In this document: piece by piece, positions 1 to 5,562 of the stretch
How positions within the stretch are numbered: position 1 is the stretch's first letter
Layout of the letters: each line of letters starts with the position of its first letter
Origin: Bacteroidota bacterium
GTDB taxonomy: Bacteria > Bacteroidota > Ignavibacteria > UBA10030
Assembly: GCA_025455125.1 (NCBI GenBank)
Contig: JALONE010000098.1
Span: 1 to 5,562, forward strand
Reading direction: 5' to 3'
Length of the DNA: 5,562 nucleotides
Notes under the pieces: model-generated
What the model was told of the DNA's origin: nothing
The model's input: only the letters and a program-made list of their open reading frames with translations
The model's database searches: none
Translations under genes and position numbers: made by a program

Positions 1-1817
1 CCTTTGATGCAATACAGGTGACTCGTTGTCCCGGTCACGATCTGCGGCCGCCCTGTTCGGTCCAGATCCGCCAACACAACCCATCCGACCATATTCTCCG
101 AAAATTGCCGGGGGAAGCCGGGAATGAGATCTCCGTTCGCCTTGATCGCATAGAGGCGATCCTGCATTGCATAGACGATCTCGTTGACGCCGTCGCCGTC
201 AATGTCTCCTGCGCAACTCTGGACTCCAGCATATGCGGGGGTAGGAAACACAACGCGATTCACGAGCGCAAAGGTGTCGTTGCGAACTTCGATCGATCCA
301 CGCAGTGTGAGAATGAGTTCAAGCTTGTGATCTCCTGCAACATCCGCCATCAGAACGCCGCCACTCATGATCGGAAACTGAACGCTCGGCACAGAGTATC
401 TGCTTCCATCATCACGAGCGATGCTCCCCCCTGGAGAGACTTCCTTCAGCCCGTCTCCGTCCATATCCGCAACGGCGCTGCTCACCGTCATCGCCGGACC
501 CGAGCCGTATGGATCACCAAGCGGTCCCGTTGGACTATACGGCAATCCTCCAGTCAGAATGCGAACGGCTTGTCCATCGATCGCATATGCATTGAAACCA
601 CCCCGAAGGGAAGACGATCCCTGTGCGTCGCCGTTCCGATACGCATACGCGTGGCTCCATCTTGTCGTAAGCTGTTCAGGGGGAAGCGAGAGCACGATCG
701 GCCTTTGCGTGCGTACCGCCGCGTATTCGATCCCGTCGACAACCGCTCCAACGCGGAAGAATGCCGTTGGACTTGTTGAAGATCCGACCGGCATTGGTAT
801 CTTCGCCGACCGCGCACTGGAGTCCGCCACGACCGTCAGCGGGATCCATGTTCGGGCGCTATCCATGCTGTAGGAGATGGCGAACGATTGTTCCCGCGGA
901 ATTCGAGGCGAGCATTTCCACTGGAGTTTGATCGTATCTCCGAGAAGCTGCGAGAATCCCCAGGGTCCGGAGATTGCACGGCTCCACTCCGTCGATTCAT
1001 CAATGACGAACGCAGCGAAGTTCGGGAAGTTTGCGACGACGCCTGTCCCCGAACCCGCCATCCCAGACGGTTTGGGGCGAACGATGATCGCATACGAACC
1101 ATCCGGAACGAGAGCTGTTTCCCACGAGTAGAGCTTTGTGTTCGGCACCGAAGATGCGATAGGAATCTCCGGAGTGCCCAATCCGGCGGCGCGATAGGAG
1201 ATGTCGACGGTATTTGTTGAATCCATCAGGAACGAAGACCATTGAATATCCTGAAACCGGATGCCCTGCCCTGATGTTGCGGACAACGAGACGCCAACGA
1301 TCGTCGGCCGGTCAATGGGGGCCCACAGCTGAATCTCTGAAAGGATTGTGGCGACACCGTTCGGCCGCGTAGGGTCCAATTGCGTAACGGTAAGGCGGAT
1401 ATAGCGGGTCGGCGTCGGAGTCAAAGTCACGACAGCGGTTGCGAGAAGCTGATTCGCGTCCTGTGCCATTGTGGTCCATTGCTCACCGTCAGTGCTCCCC
1501 TCGAGCCCATAGCCCCGAAGACGAAAATTCGTCATTGATGCGAACGCACGGGCGATGAACGTAGAGATTTGATGTTCTGCTCCTAAGTCGAACAGGAAGG
1601 TGGTTCCTTCCTGTCCCACTGGAAGATTGTAGAAGGTCGACGTATTATTATCGACCATCTTCATCGGATCAGCGTTTGTGATAGGGAGGAATTCCGGTTC
1701 GTTCACCGCATACTGCACCGTCACACGTGAGAAGAGTGCGACATTGATCGAATCGGCAGTGAAGGCAACCGAGGAGGACAGAATCGTGCAAAGGAATACG
1801 AACGAGGAGTACCGCAT
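1..1817 (-). CDS. Secreted F5/8C (discoidin-like) and FG-GAP/VCBS repeat protein, C-terminus beyond left edge
   Basis: The frame is open from the ATG at 1817 to the window edge (605 complete codons). An in-frame TAG at 1854-1856 lies upstream with no other usual start codon between, so the start is firm. Residues 1-21 look like a Sec signal peptide (hydrophobic FVFLCTILSSSVAF, then small residues), so the product is probably exported. Residues about 30-166 resemble an F5/8 type C/CBM32-like beta-sandwich: a variable-site motif MVDNNTSTFYN, then TTFLFDLGAEHQIS, LEGSTDGEQWTTM, TRYIRLTVTQ and ILSEIQLW. Residues about 170-380 look like two Ig/Fn3-like spacer domains. From about 446 there are FG-GAP-type repeats: DMDGDGLKEV (451-460) and DIDGDGVNEIVYA (538-550) carry the DxDxDG calcium loop, while the copies at 492-503 and 584-595 are degenerate. 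LYAIKANGDLIPGFPR (555-570) is typical of such propellers. By family analogy it may bind surface glycans; the ligand is unknown. An anchoring or sorting domain, if any, is not visible. Confidence 0.9.
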   Translation of the reverse strand, partial: MRYSSFVFLCTILSSSVAFTADSINVALFSRVTVQYAVNEPEFLPITNADPMKMVDNNTSTFYNLPVGQEGTTFLFDLGAEHQISTFIARAFASMTNFRLRGYGLEGSTDGEQWTTMAQDANQLLATAVVTLTPTPTRYIRLTVTQLDPTRPNGVATILSEIQLWAPIDRPTIVGVSLSATSGQGIRFQDIQWSSFLMDSTNTVDISYRAAGLGTPEIPIASSVPNTKLYSWETALVPDGSYAIIVRPKPSGMAGSGTGVVANFPNFAAFVIDESTEWSRAISGPWGFSQLLGDTIKLQWKCSPRIPREQSFAISYSMDSARTWIPLTVVADSSARSAKIPMPVGSSTSPTAFFRVGAVVDGIEYAAVRTQRPIVLSLPPEQLTTRWSHAYAYRNGDAQGSSSLRGGFNAYAIDGQAVRILTGGLPYSPTGPLGDPYGSGPAMTVSSAVADMDGDGLKEVSPGGSIARDDGSRYSVPSVQFPIMSGGVLMADVAGDHKLELILTLRGSIEVRNDTFALVNRVVFPTPAYAGVQSCAGDIDGDGVNEIVYAMQDRLYAIKANGDLIPGFPRQFSENMVGWVVLADLDRTGRPQIVTGTTSHLYCIK

Positions 1818-1853
1818 GAATCCCCCAGAAGATTGGTGAGCGAGGGTGATCCC

Positions 1854-1958
1854 CTATCCCCAGGCCGTTCCGCTGCGGAAGAATACCACGATGATCCAAC
1901 CGACGATCAGTGCTGCCGCAATGAGGAGACGAAGCCGCGTATTGGGCGATATGGGCAT
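1854..1958 (-). CDS. Possible 34-residue single-pass membrane peptide
   Basis: A short frame runs from the ATG at 1958 to the TAG at 1854-1856, 36 bp upstream of the secreted FG-GAP gene and on the same strand. The peptide has a polar basic start (MPISPNTRLR), one hydrophobic span at about residues 10-27 (LLIAAALIVGWIIVVFF) and a short tail, RSGTAWG. The pattern resembles a small inner-membrane peptide, and its codons (many ATC, GTC, CTC) fit the neighbouring genes. The Shine-Dalgarno signal is weak: only AGG about 10 nt before the ATG. The same frame is open further upstream to 2129, but that extension overlaps the start of ppk2 on the other strand and has unconvincing composition. I recognise no family, and a chance frame is quite possible. 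Confidence 0.33.
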   Translation of the reverse strand: MPISPNTRLRLLIAAALIVGWIIVVFFRSGTAWG

Positions 1959-2042
1959 GGTTGAACAGCCTGAAACATTACGAAAAGAAGAAAAACAAGC
2001 ACTTCGAAGAAGGATAGAAACAAATCGGAGGAGAAGCAAGGA

Positions 2043-2070
2043 GCGTGCGGTCGTTGCATTTCTTGCACGC
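2043..2070. repeat. Inverted repeat upstream of ppk2 (GCGTGC / GCACGC)
   Basis: GCGTGC at 2043-2048 is the exact reverse complement of GCACGC at 2065-2070, with 16 bases between. It overlaps the weak -35-like hexamer at 2054-2059, so it could be an operator or a 5' leader hairpin for ppk2. Six base pairs with this spacing can arise by chance in GC-rich DNA. Confidence 0.2.
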
Positions 2071-2102
2071 GCTTCGTACTCTTGCTTCAACGCTCTTCGT
2101 TC

Positions 2103-2107
2103 AAGGA
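2103..2107 (+). promoter_or_regulatory. Ribosome binding site of ppk2
   Basis: AAGGA lies 7 nt before the ATG at 2115. It is the clearest Shine-Dalgarno sequence in the window and decides the ppk2 start at 2115, in preference to the in-frame TTG at 2082, which would add 11 residues unlike the family. Confidence 0.7.
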
Positions 2108-2114
2108 TCCTCCG

Positions 2115-2981
2115 ATGAACATCGATCAATTCGCATTCCCGCCCGGTTCCAACAAGCGGCTCCGCTCGTACGACACCGCCTCCACGGGTTCCTATCGCAA
2201 GAAAGAGGAGGCCCTGGAGAAGCTCGCCGAAGATGTCTCAGAGATCGCGAGGATGCAGGATGTGCTGTTCGCGCAGGATGTGTATGCCCTTCTGCTCATC
2301 TTCCAGGCGATGGATGCCGCCGGCAAAGACAGCGCCATCAAGCATGTCATGTCCGGTGTCAATCCGCAGGGATGCGATGTGCACAGCTTCAAGGCGCCGT
2401 CGGCCGAGGAGCTCGACCACGATTACCTCTGGCGATGCATGCGGGCGCTGCCGGAACGGGGCCGCATCGGCATCTTCAATCGCTCCTACTACGAAGAAGT
2501 CCTCGTTGTCCGTGTGCATCCCGAATTCCTCACGCGTCAGAAGCTCCCACCGCAGCCAACGGGGAAGGCATTCTGGAAAGCGCGCTACGAGGAGATCAAC
2601 CACTTCGAGCGCTACCTCGTCCGCAACGGCATCGTCGTCATGAAGTTCTTCCTGCATGTCTCAAAGGAAGAGCAGCGCAAACGCTTTCTCGCGCGCATCG
2701 ATGAGGAAGACAAGAACTGGAAATTCTCCGCGGCGGATGCGAAGGAGCGGGAGCATTGGAAGGACTACATGCGCGCATATGAGGAAACCTTCCGGCATAC
2801 AAGCACGTCGTGGGCGCCATGGTATATCGTCCCCGCCGACCACAAGTGGTACTCGCGCATCGTCGTGTCCGAGGTGATCGTGAAGACGTTGCGCGCGCTG
2901 AAGATGACATATCCGACTCCGACGGGTGCGCACCAGAAGGAACTTCGCGCCATTCGCAAAAGGCTGATGGAAGAATCATAG
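2115..2981 (+). CDS. ppk2: Polyphosphate:nucleotide phosphotransferase, PPK2 family
   Basis: A 288-residue cytoplasmic kinase that moves phosphate between inorganic polyphosphate and AMP/ADP or related nucleotides. The single PPK2 domain fills the protein. The Walker A loop is FQAMDAAGKDSA at residues 63-74 (G70, K71, D72). The Walker B region is GIFNRSYYEEVLVVRVHP at 119-136. The helical lid spans about 177-250, with EEQRKRFLARI, KNWKFSAAD, the lid helix REHWKDYMRAYE, and WAPWYIVPADHKWYSRI. Most PPK2 proteins have RSWYNR after the Walker B aspartate; here it reads N122-RSYYEE. This matches the subgroup often annotated as PPK2_rel_1, which overlaps the class III enzymes able to act on both NMP and NDP. 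The subclass is inferred from the motif only. Length is normal for a one-domain PPK2. The next gene starts 24 bp downstream on the same strand, suggesting an operon. Confidence 0.95.
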   Translation: MNIDQFAFPPGSNKRLRSYDTASTGSYRKKEEALEKLAEDVSEIARMQDVLFAQDVYALLLIFQAMDAAGKDSAIKHVMSGVNPQGCDVHSFKAPSAEELDHDYLWRCMRALPERGRIGIFNRSYYEEVLVVRVHPEFLTRQKLPPQPTGKAFWKARYEEINHFERYLVRNGIVVMKFFLHVSKEEQRKRFLARIDEEDKNWKFSAADAKEREHWKDYMRAYEETFRHTSTSWAPWYIVPADHKWYSRIVVSEVIVKTLRALKMTYPTPTGAHQKELRAIRKRLMEES

Positions 2982-3005
2982 GCCGCACACCCTGCGACAT
3001 CGAAC

Positions 3006-3581
3006 ATGAACGACGATCGGATGAAACAGCCTGAACCCCTCCGCATGCATCCCGTCGACCGAGCCGGCAGTCTCGACTGGGGAATTCGACGATGGTTGTA
3101 CGATCCCGCGAAGATCCTCTCCCCCTGGATTCGCGATGGGATGACCGTCGCGGATTTCGGGTGCGGCCCGGGATTCTTCGCCCGCACGGCAGCGGAGCTG
3201 GCGGGACCGAACGGTGCGGTCATCGCGGTGGATATTCAGGAAGGAATGCTCGCGTTGTTGCGCCAGCGCATCACGGGAACGCCGATCGAGAAGCGCATCC
3301 GGACGCATCGCTGCGGTCCCGATCATCTGGGTTTCACAGACCCCCTTGATCTCGTTTACTCGTTCTACGTGATGCATGAAGTGCCGGACCAAGAGCGGGT
3401 CGTTCACGAATTGTGCGAATTGATCAAGCCGGGTGGGAGTATCTTCCTGATGGATTTCACCGTGACCATGTCGCGGTCTTCGTTTGAAGCGCTTGAGGGA
3501 TTTGTGTTGAAGGAAGGATTCCGCACGTTCGCCCGGCCTCGACAGTTCCTGAGCCGGGCCGTCGTCTGCCGAAAGGCGTAA
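3006..3581 (+). CDS. Small class I SAM-dependent methyltransferase
   Basis: A 191-residue protein with the Rossmann fold of Methyltransf_11/25-type enzymes. Motif I, VADFGCGPGFFAR (48-60), binds S-adenosylmethionine. The acidic residue ending strand 2 is D76 in AVIAVDIQEGM. The strand 4 region is LDLVYSFYVMHEVPD (114-128), and LIKPGGSIFLMDF (139-151) is the usual post-motif turn and strand 5. The N-terminal segment HPVDRAGSLDWGIRRWLYDP precedes the core, as in several ubiE-like and uncharacterised methyltransferases. The substrate cannot be told from the sequence. The start at 3006 gives full length but has no visible Shine-Dalgarno; ATG codons at 3021 and 3045 are alternatives. It follows ppk2 by 24 bp, so translation may depend on the upstream gene's message. 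Its 3' end faces the convergent transporter gene. Confidence 0.88.
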   Translation: MNDDRMKQPEPLRMHPVDRAGSLDWGIRRWLYDPAKILSPWIRDGMTVADFGCGPGFFARTAAELAGPNGAVIAVDIQEGMLALLRQRITGTPIEKRIRTHRCGPDHLGFTDPLDLVYSFYVMHEVPDQERVVHELCELIKPGGSIFLMDFTVTMSRSSFEALEGFVLKEGFRTFARPRQFLSRAVVCRKA

Positions 3582-3593
3582 GTCGAGTCACTG

Positions 3594-3618
3594 CGCTTGA
3601 GGCAAGTGTTGCTCAGCG
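3594..3618. terminator. Possible bidirectional terminator hairpin between convergent genes
   Basis: In the 44-bp convergent gap, 3594-3605 (CGCTTGAGGCAA) can pair with 3609-3618 (TTGCTCAGCG). This gives ten Watson-Crick pairs with bulged T3597 and G3602 and a GTG loop. It begins 8 nt past the transporter stop and 13 nt past the methyltransferase stop. Neither strand has a following T run, so it is at best an atypical terminator or a 3'-end stabiliser. Confidence 0.33.
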
Positions 3619-3625
3619 ATTCCCG

Positions 3626-4888
3626 CTACATGATCACGAACGTCACCCAGTACACGACCGCATTCACGATCGTCAACGGAATACCGATCTTCGAGAACTC
3701 CCAGAATGTGATCGTGTGGTGCGACCGCTTCTCCGCGTTCTGAATGACGATGACGTTGCTCGCTGCTCCAAGGATGAACATGTTCCCCGCGATCGTGCTC
3801 CCCGCCGCGAGCGCCATGAAGCCCTCCAGCGTCGCACCGCCGTGCAGCAGCATCGGCTGATAGAGTGCCACCAGGGGGACGTTCGAGATGAATTGACTGA
3901 GAAGGATGCTCACCGTCAGGATCGACTCCACAGACGTAATTGGGTGCGAGCCTGCGCCCGTGGAATACCGCTCAAGCACCTGCTGGAAGAACCCGGATCG
4001 CCAGACACTCTCCATCAGCACGAACATCGCTGCAAAGAACGCAAGCGTGCTCCAGTCGATATGCCGCACGATGCGCCAACGCTTCGGACTTCCAACGAAA
4101 ATCGGCAGGCAGGAGGCCAGTGCGATGTAGGTCAGACGGAACTCCCACTGCGAACCGAGGATCACCGTCGCGATCTTCACGCCGATCAGGATCAGGACCA
4201 TTTGCAGAGAGATCTTCGCGAGGAATGCGAGATGCTTGTCGTGGATCGGTTCCTGTGAGTGCTTCAACGGCGTGTCGTGAAAATCGCCGGGATAGGAGCG
4301 CTTCAACAGGAAGAACGCCGCGACAAGGTTGATGACGGTCGGAATGAAGAGCCACTTGAAAAACTCAACGAATGGATCCTGAATCTTCCCGTTGAGCGCG
4401 ATAAGGAGGTTCTGCGGATTGCCGATGGGACTCATCACGCTGCCGATGGTGACCGCGAATGCCAGCACGAGGAGAAGGAGCTTCGGCGACATCTCGTGCT
4501 TCTTGGCAAGAAGCAGCATCACCGGCGTACCGATGATGGCCAGCGTGTCGTTCATAAGGATGGCTGAACCGAATCCCACGCCGAAAAGAATGAAGAGCAT
4601 CAGAACATCGATGGAATGCGCGCGCTTGAGGAACTTGTACGAGAGATGCGACAGATAGCCGCTCTCCTCGAGAGCCTGCCCGATGACGAACATGCCAAAG
4701 AGGAAGAGGATGACATCCATGTTGACCGCGCGGACCGCATCCGGAATGGAGACCGATCCCAACGCAACGACGGCCAACGCGCCGCCGCTCATCGCGATCC
4801 AGATCGGGATCCGCACACGGCCGACCTGCCGTACCGCGATCAACACAAACACGACTGCGAGGACAATTACTGCAAAGGGAGGAATCAT
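3626..4888 (-). CDS. ArsB/NhaD/SLC13-like membrane transporter (ion transporter superfamily)
   Basis: A 420-residue polytopic inner-membrane protein with about 11-12 hydrophobic segments, including residues 4-20, 28-46, 57-73, 137-157, 180-197, 222-245, 280-297, 322-345 and 401-419. The two halves carry related motifs typical of this superfamily. In half one these are SAILMNDTLAIIGTP (108-122) with SPIGNPQNLLI (153-163). In half two they are SQFISNVPLVALYQPML (331-347) with GSTIAGNMFILGAASNVIVI (363-382). These re-entrant loops hold the substrate and coupling-ion sites in the known relatives. The substrate (anion, dicarboxylate, arsenite or Na+/H+ exchange) cannot be assigned. The ATG at 4888 is chosen because GGTGG at 4894-4898 lies 5 nt upstream; in-frame GTG (4897) and TTG (4900) are less likely. 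It lies 40 bp after the dipeptidase gene, on the same strand, so co-transcription is likely. Confidence 0.92.
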   Translation of the reverse strand: MIPPFAVIVLAVVFVLIAVRQVGRVRIPIWIAMSGGALAVVALGSVSIPDAVRAVNMDVILFLFGMFVIGQALEESGYLSHLSYKFLKRAHSIDVLMLFILFGVGFGSAILMNDTLAIIGTPVMLLLAKKHEMSPKLLLLVLAFAVTIGSVMSPIGNPQNLLIALNGKIQDPFVEFFKWLFIPTVINLVAAFFLLKRSYPGDFHDTPLKHSQEPIHDKHLAFLAKISLQMVLILIGVKIATVILGSQWEFRLTYIALASCLPIFVGSPKRWRIVRHIDWSTLAFFAAMFVLMESVWRSGFFQQVLERYSTGAGSHPITSVESILTVSILLSQFISNVPLVALYQPMLLHGGATLEGFMALAAGSTIAGNMFILGAASNVIVIQNAEKRSHHTITFWEFSKIGIPLTIVNAVVYWVTFVIM

Positions 4889-4893
4889 TTCCG

Positions 4894-4949
4894 CCACCAA
4901 TCACCGGCCACTGACTACTGAATACTGACTACTGGTTACTAATAACTAT
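4894..4949. repeat. Degenerate 7-bp tandem repeat (8 units) with stops in all six frames
   Basis: Read in 7-bp steps on the plus strand the units are ccaccaa, tcaccgg, ccactga, ctactga, atactga, ctactgg, ttactaa and taactat. All eight have AC[CT] at positions 3-5, so on the minus strand each unit is NNRGTNN, with a core of TCAGTAG. The next heptads on both sides break the pattern. The array covers the last codons of the dipeptidase, the whole junction and the SD-like GGTGG before the transporter. Because 7 is not a multiple of 3, the stop triplet in successive units shifts frame. Plus-strand TGA occurs at 4912, 4919 and 4926 (three frames). Minus-strand TAG occurs at 4946-4948, 4939-4941 and 4929-4931 (three frames). 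Confidence 0.75.
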
Positions 4950-5562
4950 CCTCTCAAACTCCACATTCATCATCGGATACCGCTTCCAGTCCTTGTAATC
5001 GAAGTGCCACCACTCGACCCGCTCGACGGTGAACCCCTCTTGTTCCATCGCATCTCGCAACACTTGTCGGTACCATCGCTGTCGCGCTGTTCCACCGGGA
5101 TAGTCGGCGTACGCACGATGTGAGAACTCGTCGTAGCCGCTCGGCATCTCCACAACGGTTCCGGTTCCAAGTTCATAGAGCGACAGGTCCACCGCACAGC
5201 CGCGATTATGTTTTGATCCCTTGGAAGGATTTGCGACGAAACTTCGTTGGGCGCGCGGCGTGGCGTCCCAGAACATCTTTGTCACCGACCATGGTCGGTA
5301 GGCGTCATGGATGAGCAATCCGAATCCCTGCTCGCGTAATCGATGATGCACGCGCACGAGCGCTTCCGCGGCGGGACGCTGCAGGAATGCCTTGGCCTGA
5401 GAATAGAACGCGGCACCCATGAAATTGTTCGTCGTCGCGTAGCGGATGTCGTAGCGGATTGTGGAGTCGAGCGACGAAAGTTCAACGAGGTCCGGTCTCA
5501 GGAGATCGGATGCTTGCGGCGGAGGCGATGCACGGCGCGCGATCGGACGAAGCTGTTCGACG
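4929..5562 (-). CDS. ddpX: D-alanyl-D-alanine dipeptidase, VanX/DdpX type (peptidase M15D), N-terminus beyond right edge
   Basis: The frame is open to the right edge and gives 210 visible residues, with no start codon resolved. From about residue 25 it follows the VanX fold: LVELSSLDSTIRYDIRYATT (25-44), then GFGLLIHDAYRPWSV (79-93) with the conserved arginine R89. The zinc motif SKHNRGCAVDL (116-126) supplies ligands H118 and D125, and EWWHFDY (183-189) supplies the catalytic base E183 and third ligand H186. All catalytic residues expected of VanX are present, so it should be an active zinc enzyme cleaving D-Ala-D-Ala. The segment before residue 25 contains SPPPQ and looks like a linker, which may follow an unseen export signal. 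No vanH, vanA or regulator is visible, so cell-wall dipeptide recycling is more likely than glycopeptide resistance. The last residues, VISNQ, are encoded by the heptad repeat. The symbol denotes the family only. Confidence 0.93.
   Translation of the reverse strand, partial: VEQLRPIARRASPPPQASDLLRPDLVELSSLDSTIRYDIRYATTNNFMGAAFYSQAKAFLQRPAAEALVRVHHRLREQGFGLLIHDAYRPWSVTKMFWDATPRAQRSFVANPSKGSKHNRGCAVDLSLYELGTGTVVEMPSGYDEFSHRAYADYPGGTARQRWYRQVLRDAMEQEGFTVERVEWWHFDYKDWKRYPMMNVEFERIVISNQ

Larger units (their letters stand above)
1959..2114. promoter_or_regulatory. Divergent intergenic region between ppk2 and the minus-strand genes
   Basis: This 156-bp stretch must hold the start signals for ppk2 (plus strand) and probably those of the minus-strand genes. 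From 1981 to 2040 the plus strand is about 80% purine, with runs such as AAAAGAAGAAAAA, and contains the perfect 8-bp palindrome CTTCGAAG at 2002-2009. A weak sigma70-like pair on the plus strand is TTGCAT (2054-2059), a 17-nt gap, then TACTCT (2077-2082); each hexamer matches only three consensus bases. No convincing gene lies here. The frames crossing it on either strand have unlikely amino-acid composition. Confidence 0.4.

Noticed and set aside
18..779. Plus-strand 253-codon open frame, and another at 421-873
   Set aside because: Both lie opposite the secreted FG-GAP gene, show no domain, and have Arg/Ser/His-rich shadow composition. The minus-strand frame has a signal peptide and clear repeats.
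2082..2114. Upstream TTG start for ppk2
   Set aside because: The ATG at 2115 has AAGGA at the right distance, and the 11 added residues do not resemble the family N-terminus.
1846..2118. Plus-strand 90-codon frame leading into the ppk2 start
   Set aside because: Arg-rich composition produced by the purine tract, no domain, and no good start signal.
1854..2129. Full 91-codon version of the minus-strand small frame
   Set aside because: The part before 1958 overlaps the start of ppk2 and has random-looking composition; only the last 34 codons look gene-like.
2045..2704. Plus-strand 219-codon frame overlapping ppk2, with further frames inside 2192-3407
   Set aside because: Shadow frames of ppk2 and the methyltransferase; no motifs, skewed Arg/Ala/Ser composition.
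3716..4258. Plus-strand 180-codon frame and minus-strand frames inside the transporter
   Set aside because: They lie within the transporter gene, lack membrane segments or motifs, and have Arg/His/Asp-rich shadow composition.
4894..4949. CRISPR array or Rho-independent terminator as an explanation of the heptad block
   Set aside because: Units are 7 bp with no spacers, and the block has no strong self-complementary stem or T run.
5282..5485. Minus-strand 67-codon frame near the right edge
   Set aside because: It overlaps the dipeptidase in another frame; the dipeptidase frame carries the VanX motifs through this stretch and on to the window edge.

Overview
The window looks like ordinary chromosome from an uncultured or little-studied GC-rich bacterium. 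It holds five confident genes, one doubtful micro-gene and one unusual intergenic repeat. The first gene is a large exported protein with a discoidin-type (F5/8C) domain, beta-sandwich spacers and FG-GAP/VCBS repeats. That architecture, plus mostly weak Shine-Dalgarno signals, is reminiscent of the Bacteroidota/Ignavibacteria side of the tree, but nothing here fixes the taxon and this is a low-confidence inference.

Layout. (1) 1-1817, minus strand: N-terminal 605 residues of the secreted FG-GAP protein, which runs off the left edge. (2) 1854-1958, minus: possible 34-residue single-pass membrane peptide just upstream of it. (3) 1959-2114: divergent intergenic region with a purine-rich tract, a small palindrome and an inverted repeat. 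(4) 2115-2981 and 3006-3581, plus: a PPK2-family polyphosphate kinase followed 24 bp later by a small SAM-dependent methyltransferase, probably one transcript. (5) 3582-3625: short convergent gap with a bulged hairpin that may act as a terminator for both sides. (6) 3626-4888, minus: an ArsB/NhaD/SLC13-like membrane transporter. (7) 4894-4949: eight degenerate 7-bp units between the transporter and the gene upstream of it, placing stop codons in all six frames. (8) 4929-5562, minus: a VanX/DdpX-type D-Ala-D-Ala dipeptidase with complete catalytic residues and its 5' end beyond the right edge.

The dipeptidase and transporter are co-directional and close enough to be co-transcribed, with the heptad repeat filling the junction. 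It covers the last codons of the dipeptidase and ends 5 nt before the transporter ATG. PPK2 links polyphosphate to nucleotide phosphorylation; no functional link between it and the other genes is evident. I see no CRISPR array, tRNA, rRNA, insertion sequence or phage gene. The most unusual element is the heptad repeat.
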